This document shows positions 24,760-37,500 of a stretch of DNA of 64,000 bases, piece after piece. Numbering within the stretch: the stretch's first letter is position 1; every line of letters begins with the position of its first letter. Origin of the DNA: Heterobilharzia americana (lineage: Eukaryota; Platyhelminthes; Trematoda; Strigeidida; Schistosomatidae); the NCBI GenBank assembly GCA_944470555.2, contig OX104132.1, positions 20,692,284 through 20,756,283 of the forward strand, written 5' to 3'. The notes below the pieces were generated by a model that saw nothing but the letters and a program-made list of their open reading frames with translations, did no database searches and had not been told where the DNA came from. The position numbers and the translations under genes were made by a program.

Positions 24760-25738
24760 TATTGTCCACCCACGATCTTCCTGATTGTGGTAAACTGGAC
24801 CATGCAGCAAACAGTGAGGAGCGAGAAGAGGGGGATACACTGGCTGGACTGGGGAAGAAACCAAAGAAGACTTGGATTTCGCCGATGACTTGTGTCTAAT
24901 GTCACACAAACTCGAAGATCTACAGGCAAAAACTAACAAGTTGACAAAAGAGGCAGGGCAGCGAAAACGGGACTTCAAGTGAATGCAGACAACATGGAAG
25001 TGATGAAGATGCCCAAACAACAACAAGAGATACCAATCACCATTAACAGGAGAAACTTAAAGAAAGTAGTCTCTTTCACCTACCTAGGCAAACAGAATCG
25101 TTTCAACTACAAGCGGTACAGGCACAGATAAGGATATCAAAACCAGGATTGGAAAGGCAAGACAGGCTCTCAATAATCTGAAATCATTGTGGAGATCTTC
25201 TGCACTCACCACAAAGCGTGAACAACATCTGGATTTTCAACACCAATTCAGTCAAGTCAATGCTTCCATGTGATGGTTCACAGACCTGACGCATTACGAA
25301 AAGCATTCCCAACAAATTACAGATATTCATCAACAACCGCCTACGCCAGTTATTCAAGATCAGATGACCAGAATAATAAGAATAAACAACAAGGAACTCA
25401 CTCTGACCTGACAACAAACCAACCAACAACCTATCACCCAACAAAGATGTAGATGGATTGGATTGGGCATACACTGAGAAGGCCGACTGGGGACATCACG
25501 CACCGGCCCAGGCCAGGCCAGGCCGGGCCAGCCACTCGAATGGAATCCAAATGGGAAACGACGAGTTGGGCGTGTGAGATGAGGGTGACATGGAGGAGAT
25601 GGTGTGAGGAAGAAATGAGGGTTGTGGGCTGTCGTGGGACCAGGTTGGAAAGTTTGCAGAGAAGAGAGTGGAATGGAGATGTGCTACTTACTGAAGCCCT
25701 ATATTCCACTAGGAACCCCAAGGACAAATAATAATAAT
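24760..25738 (+). mobile_element. NLR-1 3' half with RT FADD motif
   Basis: Encodes DFADDLCLMSHKLEDLQ (the YxDD-type RT catalytic motif, as FADD, near 24880), then the connection and C-terminal block. It ends in aaggacaaataataataatt. Frames are broken. Confidence 0.9.
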
Positions 25739-25739
25739 T

Positions 25740-26310
25740 CATATTCACACCATCATTGGTATGAAAAAGTTAAAATCAATACTATATGACCAGAATTTCG
25801 ATAAATTTCGGTACTCAACCCTGACCACTCATATCCAATACTTTATAAAGGTTGTTTTATTGTCTACTTCGTATACGTAGTTTCTAGTATGTGTTGAGCA
25901 ATCGATGACGACTGAACATTAGTTATCACCAGTTGTCAGATTAGCTGAAAGTCATCTGGTGCACTTTCAAGCATCTTCAATTGTGCATCACGATTACTTC
26001 TCCCTATTTATGCTTCATCATACAATGGGAAGTTGTGAAATCGTTTATTTGCTGTAGCATACTGCTGAAGCCTTCTATCACTTCTAAATAGTAATGAAAT
26101 AAAGATATTTTTCATTGAAACTGGATGGTGAGTAGATTTGAGTGTTACACCACATTGACACACTTATTGATAACTTTCAATAGATAACCAGTGTTATCGT
26201 CAACAGTTTTGTCTCATGAATTTCACCAAAGATAATGGTAGATGACAAATGGAGTTGTCATAGTGACTTGAGCAGACTGGAAGTACCCACTATACTCCAA
26301 TCTCTTGGTT
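25740..26310. other. Intergenic DNA, nothing recognised
   Basis: No supported feature. Confidence 0.4.
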
Positions 26311-27095
26311 GTACTGTGTTCTCTGAGGAGCTGGGTTGTTTAATCGTGGAGCCTTCATCATCTTTCTAGACGACATCATCAGCACTAACTTCAGTATGAA
26401 GTGAGCTGTCAATATCTCTCCGTCAGTGAGTGATTTAGTAGCTTGCTCTGACGATGTGGTCTGTGATTGGTTGTTTCCTTCGATTGTTGTGTCGTTGACT
26501 GGATAGATTTTCCTGTTGGCTATCCCTATGCTTCACCTTTGACCTTTCTGTCGTTTATCATCTTCCTTATTGGTTGATAGATTGGGTCTATGTCTATACA
26601 TCTATTGATTGCTGACTGACTGACCTGAATGCCAAGCTTCTAGGAATTCTCTGCTATTCTTTGTGTTTCCTCCGTCCAAGACTTCTACATTGTGAAAATT
26701 GAATTCATGTCCATAGTTGTTATCTACGTGTATTGAAATGAGTGACGAAATGTCGTGACGTTTAATATCCAATTGGTGTTCATGTGGACGAAGGCGAAGA
26801 GGTTGATGACTTTGTCCAGTGTAGTGTTCATTAAAGTTATTGTACTCGATTTTGTAAATGATATTCGATGTGTCTTCTTTGGTTTGCATAATAGTGGTTG
26901 AAGGGAATTCGTCGGTTTATGAACCATACCAAGTCCAAATAGTTTGCTTCAGTAATCTTGTCGTGATTTCTGATATATTCTTTATGTATGGTAGGATGAT
27001 ACGTTTATTGATTAGTGCTGATGATATCGTCTAGACAGACGATGAAAGCTTCACGATAAAACAATCCAGCTCAGAGAATACACTACAACCAAGAC
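26310..27095 (-). mobile_element. Penelope-like element fragment with GIY-YIG domain
   Basis: On the minus strand: TSNIIYKIEYNNFNEHYTGQ, then LRLRPHEHQLDIKRHD, then NSREFLEAWHSGQS. This is the GIY-YIG endonuclease signature as used by Penelope-like retroelements, with IY, then YTGQ and a downstream EFLEAW. Sequence just upstream (frameshifted) reads like the RT C terminus. The fragment is bounded by inverted copies of one terminal sequence (26313-26395 minus, 27010-27095 plus). Confidence 0.85.
27015..27062 (+). ncRNA. Hammerhead-like motif in Penelope-like terminal repeat
   Basis: CTGATGA (27018-27024) is followed, after one base, by a perfect seven-base-pair hairpin (ATCGTCT/AGACGAT) and GAAA (27044-27047). 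Penelope-like terminal repeats are known to carry hammerheads with minimal stem III. I could not place the cleavage site. Confidence 0.45.
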
Positions 27096-27690
27096 TATCC
27101 ACCTGAGCTATAAATATTCTCCACTATACTCTAATCTACTACGTGAACATGATTTAGCATAGACATACAACCTAATGCCAATTAGGCAGACGTTCACTGA
27201 GGTTCAAAATATCGATAATCATATCAGATCTATTGTTAACACCTTGAGTATTTTACTCACCGTCTTATTTGATATGAGATCACTTGTACCTACTATGTCG
27301 CAATTAGTGGATAGACAGATAGGTGGGTTATGTGAATCATGTTCATAATTGTATGACTCATTACTATACACAACTGTGTCATTGAGGTTTGATCATAGTT
27401 AAAATCGATCCTAGATTAGTTACTATAATACTAAAAATGATGTATAATTATTGATTTAATCCAGATCATATGAGATAATTGATGAGTCACAACCATCATG
27501 ACCTACAATGATGATGTCGAGACGCAGTCATCTACTCAGACAAATATGATAGCAACAAATAGGTTTATTGATTAAATTTGAAAATGAGGATTATGCGGTC
27601 TAACATTTTAGGCTGAATGTATTCAGAGCATGTTACAATCCTATTCATGTGATAAAAGTGGGTAGTGAAGATCATTGATATCCTACCCAT
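27095..27690. other. Intergenic DNA, nothing recognised
   Basis: No supported feature. Confidence 0.4.
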
Positions 27691-27865
27691 TAGCCCAATG
27701 TGATGTACTGACCACGGAACCTCATGGGATGAAGTTATGGGTGTGCGCTACTGATGAGTCTCATATTAGTGAGAGGAAACAGCTGTTCAATGCTACCAGG
27801 TTTCCAATGATGCTCCAATTGATGTCAGTCAGTGAGGAATATCAATCTGAAATCAATAAATAAAT
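27690..27865 (+). repeat. SINE-B copy
   Basis: CTGATGA, a CTCA/TGAG hairpin, GAAA and ACAGCTGT are present at 27750-27790. The first helix II pair is lost and the cleavage triplet is GTT. Confidence 0.75.
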
Positions 27866-27919
27866 TCCCCGAACTCCAAATTATATTGAGGTTTAAAACA
27901 TGATCTTTAGGATACAAAT

Positions 27920-28030
27920 TATTGATGCTAAGTAATGACGTGGGCCGTGGTAGGACTCGAACTAGCGACTTCCGGATTACAGGCCCAGTGCTCAACCAGC
28001 TGAACTACTGATCAGATCTTAGTTTAGAAT
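27920..28030 (-). repeat. SINE-D copy
   Basis: Reversed tRNA-like head: ggactcgaactagcg ... tgctcaaccagctgaac. Confidence 0.7.
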
Positions 28031-28099
28031 ATATACCAGTTAGCTTCGAATGAGTTTTAATACATCATAATCTATGAACACTGTCAAACCTTGGCAATC

Positions 28100-28345
28100 T
28101 GGTTGGTTGTGGCTAACAGAGGAATCCAGGACGTGTGTTCCGTCCGATACGCGACTCGTCAGCTGGATGTACCACGTTTCGGTCTGGTCACCCTGAACTT
28201 TCTTCCAACCGAATCCAACTTCTAGCAAGGCCTGTCGAGATAGGCGACGGCTCAGCATGCACAGTACATATGTAAGCCATCTCAGTCGACACGCTTGTCT
28301 TGTGCAGTACCCTACGCCTGACCTCAACATTCCTCACACGGTGAT
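28100..28345 (-). mobile_element. Chimera of NLR-2 coding end and SINE-A hammerhead
   Basis: On the minus strand the NLR-2 C-terminal block (RLRWLTYVLCMLSRRLSRQA, GFGWKKVQGDQTETW) runs directly into a SINE-A hammerhead (28115-28172; CTGACGA kept, GGAA for GAAA) at a TGGTAC/TGGCAC junction. Confidence 0.75.
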
Positions 28346-28469
28346 TCCAGCGAACACGAGCGATTCTATAAAGACACTTGTGGGCAAAAACCCTATCAGC
28401 TCTTCATTTATTCTCATTTCAGTGACAATGTGTGATAGTTATGCAACAGAGTATACTGGTTGGTAATCC

Positions 28470-28700
28470 TTCAACTACTGATCTTGGTTGGATTGTGTTC
28501 TCTGAGCTCAGGGAGGACTTGTCCAAGAGGCAAGCTTCCACAAAAGAACAACTATACTTTCTCCATGAGTGCCATCGTCAGCATTTCCTGCCGAAGAGTG
28601 TCAGATACAGCACGACCAAGACAACCCAGCTTAGAGGAACACAATACAACCAAGACCATCCACCTGAACTACAAATATTCTCCACCACTTCAACTACTGG
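28470..28700. mobile_element. Penelope-like terminal repeats, inverted pair
   Basis: cttggttggattgtgttctc at the left is mirrored by aacacaatacaaccaagac at the right. The right arm matches 27075-27115. Confidence 0.6.
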
Positions 28701-29526
28701 CGCATAGATACTCTTCCTCTCACTCTAGAGTGCATAGAAATACTCCATTACTTAGTTGATAAAAGCCACTAACTTCAATCAATGATAAAGTAAGTACTCT
28801 TCGTTTATTTTTCATAATCAGTAGTACATGTAAATGGCGAATGTATACCCTTTCTCATAGGAAATAATAGTAATAACAGTAGTAATAATAACGTACTAAG
28901 TAAATGTGCAAATACTCTGAGAGTAGAAAAAAACAATAAAGATACTGGATGAAATCAAAAGTAAACCGAAAGGAAACAGAGACTATGTGTGTGTGTGTGT
29001 GTGCATGTAGAAACCGAGAAACACACAATAGAAGAAAATGAATGAGGCAAAAGTATACAGTGATCAACAGTTTATTCATTTAAAAGATGTATATGTAACA
29101 ATGATAGACACATCTTCTAGGTGAATAAATGAAATTGGCAAAGGTTGGAAACAACATTCAAAAAATTACAATCGACTTAACTGACCAATGGAAAGTATAT
29201 TCACGGTCATGAAAGGAAGGGGGGGGTGGGAAGGAGAAAGAAGAGGACACTGAAATGATATGAGAACTAGATAAATATGAGCATAAAGCAATACTACTAA
29301 GAGTTAAGACTTATTTACAGAATACAGATTGAACATCATCTTTAGTAATACTTTCTGTATAAATAGGTATAAATAAATCTGTGCATATCTCTCAATAACC
29401 ATGGAGATCAAAGAAATGTTTATAAGAACTAGGAATATATATATACATATACAACATAATAATTATGTACAATGAAAGCCCAATTGTAACTGGATTCTTC
29501 TTCATCTTTATTCTATTTGAAAAGTG
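28700..29526 (-). other. Downstream flank and probable 3' UTR of Pc
   Basis: Minus-strand AATAAA hexamers occur at about 29507-29512, 29063-29070 and 28805-28812. Which one is used cannot be told. A (GT)n run is at 28986-29003. Confidence 0.45.
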
Positions 29527-30216
29527 TCATCTTTTAGCTGATAAGTCAATTGGTAAATCAGATGATTCTGATATCATGACACCTGTATCACAACCAATAG
29601 TAGAATAAAGTTCAGATCTTGTTGCTGCTGCCGCCGCCGCTGCTGCTACAGCTGCTTCATTCAATGTATATCCATCCATAGAGTTGTTAGTCAATTGAAA
29701 TTGAGTATATGTATTCATTAATGAATTATGATGATGTGAACATGGATTAAATAGATAGTTGGCATCATTCCCTAATCCTATCATACTATGATTACTATTG
29801 ATTATTGATGGTAAAGATAAATTTGGATCAATAGGATTATATGTATGCGATAAAAATGGATTTGGCATTGACCAATGTGTATTATTATTATTATTATTAC
29901 CAATAGTAGTAATAGGAATAGTACCAGTAGAATTGAAATGAAATGATGATGGTAGAAGTGAATTTGTTGAGAAACCAGTGGTCAATGCATTTGTTAATGC
30001 TGTAGCCATAGAAACAGGATTTGTAGTGTACATTAATTGCATTTGTAATTGTTGTAAACAAATAGCTGTAGCTAATGCAGCCTCTGGATTATTTGAATTA
30101 TTTATCATATTATTACAATTGTATATCTGTTTATTAATATCTTGACTATACACCAATTGATCATTGATAATCGATGAAGGTAAACATATATCAAGTGGAG
30201 TAGTAGTGGCAGTAGC

Positions 30217-30250
<34 letters not shown>

Positions 30251-31505
30251 TTACACGGTTGAATAATTGATGAAGAAAATGTTGATAAATTTAAGAATGG
30301 TGAAAAGTTACCTACTAAATCTGAATCAACAACTTTGCCTAATGATGATGTCATTGTGGATGATGTCAACGGTAACGTCGACACCGATGATGATGATGAT
30401 ACTGTTGTTGGAGATGACAAGAGACGGCAATTTTTTGAATCATAATTTCGATTTGTAAACTGATGATGATTTTGTCTTGTTGATCTTTGTCGACTACCAC
30501 TGCCACCAGACGAATTATTGACACGATATTCAGTGTGTTTTATATCAGATATTGTAGAAGATGAAGAATACAAAGGGATATTATTATGTGAAGATGATAT
30601 ACACTCCATACTACAGACATTTATACCAGTATTACAATAAGTAAGAGATTCATCAGGAAAAGTGTAAATATTACTTGGATTATTGATTTTTTATGTGAAG
30701 TATTTATCATATCAAGTGACTTGAATGTATTCACTGAATCATAAAGATTATTATCATTATTATTCCAGTTACTAGATGATGATAAGATATGCTTAGATTT
30801 AACAGATTTACGCGTAGAAGAATATCCTAGTGTATTCACAAGACCAGTAGAACTAGTTAGTAGTGTTGCTGTTGTTGTTGTCACTGTTGAAGCAACAGTA
30901 TTAGCTGAATACTTAATACTTGTAGTACTACGATTACGTACTTGACCGAATATAGTTGCCATCGGTCGATATGGTGTACTTGTCATACTGATTGTGCTTA
31001 TCTTCGAGTTTAAAGATTTACGAGTTTGTGTGATTGACATAGGATCTATAGTAGTAGTAGTAGGAGGAGGAGGAGGAGGAGGAGGAGGGGGAGGAGGGGG
31101 AGGAGGAGTTGTGGTGGTGGTGGTGGTGGTGGTGGTAGTAGTAGTAGTAGTATTAGAAATCGATGGTGAAATGGACTTAGAAATAGTAGTAATCGATGTC
31201 GACACATTGCTATTATTCATGCAACTGGTGACATCTATAGTATGTATAGGGGGGACGTTATTCATTTCAGTAGTATTAATAGTAGTAGTAGTAGTAGTAG
31301 TAGTATCTCGTATAGGTGATTGATAATCAATCGATTGATTGATTTCTCTAGAATTCAATTTGTTCTGTGAAGAGTTTAAAAATGATGATTGAATTAAATA
31401 TGGTGGTGTATGTTCAATCGGTGTAGATGAACGTCTTGGAGGTAATAATAGACCTGGTGAACTTGGTGATTCTAATGCACTTTTCATAATCGCCTCTGTA
31501 GCTGC
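29527..31505 (-). CDS. Pc: Pc C-terminal tail in two shifted frames, ending in PIDLS
   Basis: After frame 1 closes, a second frame is open from about 31505 to 30690 (starting near LIQAATEAIMKSALESP, with poly-Thr and a Pro-15 tract). A third frame runs from about 30690 to the TGA at 29527. The step from frame 2 to 3 falls on a run of six T (30687-30692); one more base there would join the frames. The tail is Ser/Thr/Asn-rich with an Ala run (near 29600-29650) and ends DLPIDLSAKR. PxDLS is the known CtBP-binding consensus, and vertebrate Pc2/CBX4 has PIDLR. That the tail belongs to this gene is inferred from strand, composition, adjacency and this motif. Confidence 0.7.
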
Positions 31506-34500
31506 TTGTATAAGAGATGATGTGAATGTGAACTATTAGCTAGTACTGTATCAATTATAGGATAAGTGAAAGATTCATTCAATGATGATGATGATGATGT
31601 TGTCATAATGGTTAATTTTGAAGTTGATATCAATTTTTCAGTTTCATCTTCATTTTCTTCAGATTTTAATGAATTCTTTAAAATGTCTACAGATGATATT
31701 GTAGATGATTCAGTCTCTTCATATATTGTACTCAAAGGTAGATGATTCATTCCACATGAAGTGGTTATCACAGTAGTCGAAGTAATATTTGATAGTGGCA
31801 ATGATAGTGTCATAATACTTGACATGGAATGTGTTGGAGATATCTGTGATGTACAACACGATGATGATGATGATGATGATGACAAGGTGCATGACTGAGA
31901 TATCACTATTGACGGAGCAACATTCTCATCACCATATTCATTAAGTGAGTTTTTTTTTATACAATCAATATCATCATAATTTTCAAAATCATTATCATTA
32001 TCTTTATGCATAATATTACTCTTGATATGAGTAGTATCTTGACTATTTAATACTGTACAATTATCATACAATGAAGCATCTAACTTTGTAGAGATAGGCA
32101 ACATTGATGGATTTGTTGACAAGTGGTTTTGTTCCTTTAAACTTAAACACAATGGTTTGATACATTGATTTGTTGTTGTTGTGGTGGTGGTGTTGGTTAA
32201 AACCACAGTATTTGTTGTTGTGGTGGTGGTAGTGGTGGTCGCGGCGGCAGCAGCAGCAGTGGCAGTTGTCATCGTTGTGGAAGTAGTCGTTGTCATCGAA
32301 CGATCGATACTACTCACCATGTAACCACTTTTAGGATAGTTATGCTGAACAAGTTGACTAGTCGGTATCCCAAAAAAATTTCTTGGTCCACTACATTCCT
32401 TTATACTAATCGTCAAACCATCCACTGTAATATCAGTGATACACATTTCTGGTACTAAGTGTATTTGTTTTCGTTGTTCAATAATATTATCATTACTATT
32501 ATTAGTAGTATGATTATTACCAATACTACCACTACTAGCACTACTACTACCGCCACCACTCGGATTTCTTACAAAACAACTAGACGTATTGACTAATGTA
32601 GATAGAGTAGTATGTGTCATTCCACAAGAAGATAATCGTTGAATAGGATAATCAATAATTGATTGATTTTCAGTAAATGAATTTAAACTATCCGGTGCAG
32701 ATAATTGAGATGTTATTGATCGAGGTAAATGTATACGTAATGGAGCTAATCGAGGAAAATCTTCATTTGGTGATGTATTATTCGATAGAATTGTTGGTGA
32801 AAAACTGTCTGTAGACATTGAAGAAGTATGCGATGTTGATGAACCAGAACGTCGACGTATTTTACTTGTATTCATACTATACTCTTCAAAAGATGAAGAA
32901 TAACCACTCTTTGAATGTTGATGATGATGATGATGATGATGATGGTGACGATGATGATGACTGTTGTATGGATAGTCAGATATTTGATCACGATGACGTT
33001 TACGTTTCTCTTTCTTTTGTGAATGTCTACGTTTCTTAACAATATCATGCTCAACATCATAACCTGGTGATGATGAAAAACCACCTTCTGAACTAAACTG
33101 TCGACTGCGTTTCTTTGAAGAGATAATCAAATCGAATGATGATGATGATGGTGATGGTGAAGTTGATGATAAAGTTGTAGTAGTGATGACCAATTTCGGA
33201 AGTTGCATACAACTTGATGTAACCATACATGATGTTTGTTTACTCCATTTCGGTGATTTACAAATATTTGTCATATCTACATGATAATAAGATTGAGATG
33301 AATTGTCTATCTGGATTTCAGGTAAACGCATACCAGCTGTTGGATTAATTGAATGCGGTGTTACCACTGTAGGATTACATCGTCGAGGTAATTCAACTGG
33401 AGCTATAAATTGTGTTCCAGCAATTGTATCATCTTGTTTCATTGAATTCGATTCCAATAATAATGATTGATCAGAATCGTCTATGATAGTATTCCATGAA
33501 CCAACAGATGTATTATTTGTCAATTGAGATGAATTTTGACTATTACTAGAAGAGTTACTTGATACACCGACTGGAGGACAAGGTAGAATACGATCACGTG
33601 GTATAGTCAATCGAATTTTTGGTCTTTCTTCAAAGGTACCATCTATAGACGATTGCACACCAGTCTTGGCAACAACATTCGCTTCAACTGTTGATTGAGC
33701 TATCGTCATCATCTGATATATAAGCGAAAATAAAACAAAAAGTAAATCAATATAGAAAGGTAGTTATGATTAGTGTCCTATTACGTAATCAAATTATAAA
33801 TCCTAAACAAAATTAAATCTTATATGAGGTAAGAAGCAGTACACTTCTACAGTGAACGTCTATTCTCCTTAGAAACAACACCTAAGGTAAACACACTTTA
33901 TATATACTTGGAATCATAGACATTCACCAGAAAAATGATAGTACTACAGTCTGATTTCCTTCAGGTTTCGAGCTTGTCAAAACCGATAAGCGACAGGGTG
34001 TGAGTGTACATAGTTTATTTAAGGCAACAGTATCTTTGTCGTAGAAAGTCAGAGTGCAATTATTCACTGACCAGATGTCTGATAATTATAAACAGTTTGG
34101 ATAGAACTAAATTTCTTGTTTTCTTAAATGAACAAAATCTCATCTCTACTATTATGAAGCACTTCTCAGTCCATTTGAGGGCTTGTGGGAATTTATTGAT
34201 TTCAAGTTGGTATTCATTACTGACAAACATCAGTTGGAGGAACATTGGAAACCTGGGAGACCTGAACAGCTGTTTCATCCTCCTATCGGACCATTCAGAA
34301 GTGCGCACCCATGACCCCATACACCAGGGATCGAGCCCAGGACCTCCAGATCCTATGCCAAGCACGTTACCATTCAGACAGTTCGTCAGAATACAATGGT
34401 CTATATTTTCACGTCCTGTCAGCTCACAACCACGCAACCTGAAGGTCCTCAGTTCTATCTCTGCTGAGGTGGGGTCATGGATGCACCCTGCTATAGAGTC

Positions 34501-37500
34501 CCATACTACGACGAAATTCATCTACACTACTCCCAGCTTTCCAATCTTTCTTCAATTGATGTCAATCCATGATGAATACCAACTTGAAAAACCACTAAAT
34601 CCACCCACCCACCCCCACCCCCCACGAACACCCAAATTCAATTGACACAGTGCTCATCGAACACTCCCTTCAAGAGGTGATTCTTCAAGTTCTCATGAGA
34701 AGTCATCATTCATTCTCATGAACTGACAGAAGTTAGGGATATGGAGCATAGGATTCCGACCAAGTGTAGCTCCATGTTAACGTAGTGACCTACGAACCTG
34801 AAGGTTCTAGGTTCGATCTCTAGAGGATGGGGTCATGGGTGCGCACTGCTGAAGAATCGCACACTAGTGAGGTGAAACAACTCTCCAGTCCTCCCAGGTT
34901 TCCAATCTTCCTCCAACTCATATCAGTCCTTCATCGATACCAACTCGATTTCTCAGTCCTCTGTACACAGTGTCTCTATGTCATTAATCCTATGGTATTT
35001 TTACAACACAACAATCCCCTTTTATCAACATTGTCTACTTGTTTACATTAATCTTGTTATTACTGTGGACATTTTCATTTCTTTGTCTCTTATTCTATTG
35101 ATGTCCACTTGAAGTGTGACAAGTTGAAGAGGGGACAACAACAACAGCAACAAAATGTGCTAAGTCCCTTATCTCTATCTGTTGGCTTTTTATCCGAACC
35201 TGCCGTTTCAATGGAGGCTTGTACTCCATCCGTGTAAAGTTAGTAAACACCAGTTGGAGAACCACTGGAGACGCGGAAGCACAGGACAGTTATTTTATCT
35301 GTGATGAACATCACCTTGAAGTCAAACCCGAAAACCTAAATTACTGTCTAGTGACCAATAATGATATGCTAAGAGATGGATTTCCTGAAAGTTCTATGGG
35401 ACCGATTAAGTCAGAAGTGATGCAGATGCCCACTGATGATCGCAATACATCGTCAGTTGACAGAAGTAGGAAAATGTGGACCATAGTATTCTGACCTACT
35501 GGCTCAGTGGTAACGTGATCGCCGTGGAACTTAAAGTTCCTAGGCTAGACCCCTGGCGGAGTGTCGTGGGTTTGCGCACTCCTGAGGAATCTCACGTTAG
35601 GACGAAACAGTTATCCAATAATCCCAGGTTTTCAATAGTTGCGCAGCTGATTTCAGTCTCTTTAAAAAGCGGAATACACCCATTTGATCTTAGGAAAAAA
35701 CAAGACTTAGTTTCAGCGAAGAAGCATTTTTCTTTTCGACGAATTCATTTACTACGCTGAACACTACCCAGCCTGGCTTACATCGGGAGGACGGAAATAC
35801 ATCTTCAGTTCAATAACAGAACACCTCGTGAATTCAGGATACTTAACTCCTTTCGAGGGCTCATTTAAAATTCTCTACAGGGTTCGATCAAACCAAAAAA
35901 AGGTACGTCCAACCTTTATCTTTGCCATGACCATCATAAAACCCCGTCTGCCACAGATTTATTTTGTGTCAGTCAATACATATGTATACCTTATTCGTTT
36001 TTCTACTGTCATAGATTTAACCTGCATTACGTAATTACAATCTTGTTTTCATGATCCTCTGTTTATTCTCATACTCTGTCATAGGTTTGTCCGGTATTAC
36101 GTCCCTGAGCCATACAGAAGCACTGACTTGACGTTGGTGTTGAAAATCCACATCTTGCTCCACATGCTGAGTGGAGTGCAGAAGATCTCCACACTGGTTT
36201 CAGGTTAATGAACGCATGTCTTGCTGTCTTTCCGATTCTGACTTTGACATCCTCGTCTGTTCCGCCACCTGTAGTTGAAACAGTGCTGCCTAGATAAGTG
36301 AAGAGGTTACTTCCTTCAAGTTTCTCCCGTTCATGGTGACTGGAGTTTTTTGTTGTTAGTGGTGCGGTCTCTTCATCACTTCTGTCTTCTCTATATTCAC
36401 TTGAAGTCCCGTCTTCGCTGCCCTGCCTCTTCTGTCAACTTGTTAGTTGTTGCCTGTAGATCTTCAAGTTTGTGTGACATCAGGCACAAGTCATCATTGG
36501 CGAAATCCAAGTCTTCTAGGTTCTTTTCCGTAGTCCAGTGTATCCCCCTCTTCTCGCTGCTCACAACCGATGCACAGTCAGGCACACTCGAGTGGAATCT
36601 AAATGGGAAACGATGAGTTGGGCGTCCGAGGTAAATGTGACATGGAGGAGATGGTGTGAGGATGAAATGAAAGCTTGTTGGCGGTGGTGAAGAGAGGTTT
36701 AAAAAGACTTCAGAGAAGAGATTGGAATGGAGGTGTGCTACTTACTGAAGCCTAATGTTCCACTAGTAACCCAAGGGAAAAAAATAGTAATTATTATTAT
36801 TATTATTATTATTAGTCCCTTGGGTTCCTAGTGGAACATAGGGCTTCAGTAGCACGCCTCCAGTGACCTCTGTTCTCTGAGATCTTTTGAACCTGGTCCC
36901 ACGACAGCCCACAACCTCTCATTTCCTCCTCGCACGACCTCCTCCATGTCACCCTCACCTTGGACGTCCAACTCGTCGCTTCCCATGGGGATTCCACTCG
37001 AGTGACTGGCCTGACGCGTGATGTCCTCCGTCGGCCTTCTCAGTGCATGGCCAACCATCTCCACTTCCTCCTGCATATTTGCTGCGTGATAGGTTCTTGG
37101 TTGGTTCGTTCCCAGAGTTCCTTAAGGGAAAAAAATAGTAATAATAACAGTAATAAATACTTACAGATTGAGGAGTTTCCACATTGTTAACAGTACTACT
37201 ACTAGTTGTACTAGATTGTTGTGTATGTTTTCCAGATAATCTAGAATGTGCTAAAGCTGCAGCTGCATTAGCAGCAGATGCAGAAGCTGCTGCGACTAAA
37301 AGAGTTGTCTTACGAAAACGACGATCAAAGCACATATCATTCCATTCAATATTATTTGATGATACTGAATCATTGGATAGATTTGAAGAATGTAAATATA
37401 TAGGTGATTTATTTACAGGAATATTTGAATTATTATTATTATTATTACTAGTTGGTAAAAGTGTTGAAAGAATAGGGTCTACAGACTTTAAAGAAGATTT

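Noticed and set aside
30994..31323. Plus-strand Gly/Val-rich 109-codon ORF
   Set aside because: Antisense shadow of the Pro/Thr tracts of the Polycomb tail.
34004..34645. 213-codon plus ORF in Pc intron 4
   Set aside because: It spans the SINE-B inverted pair; the frame is accidental.
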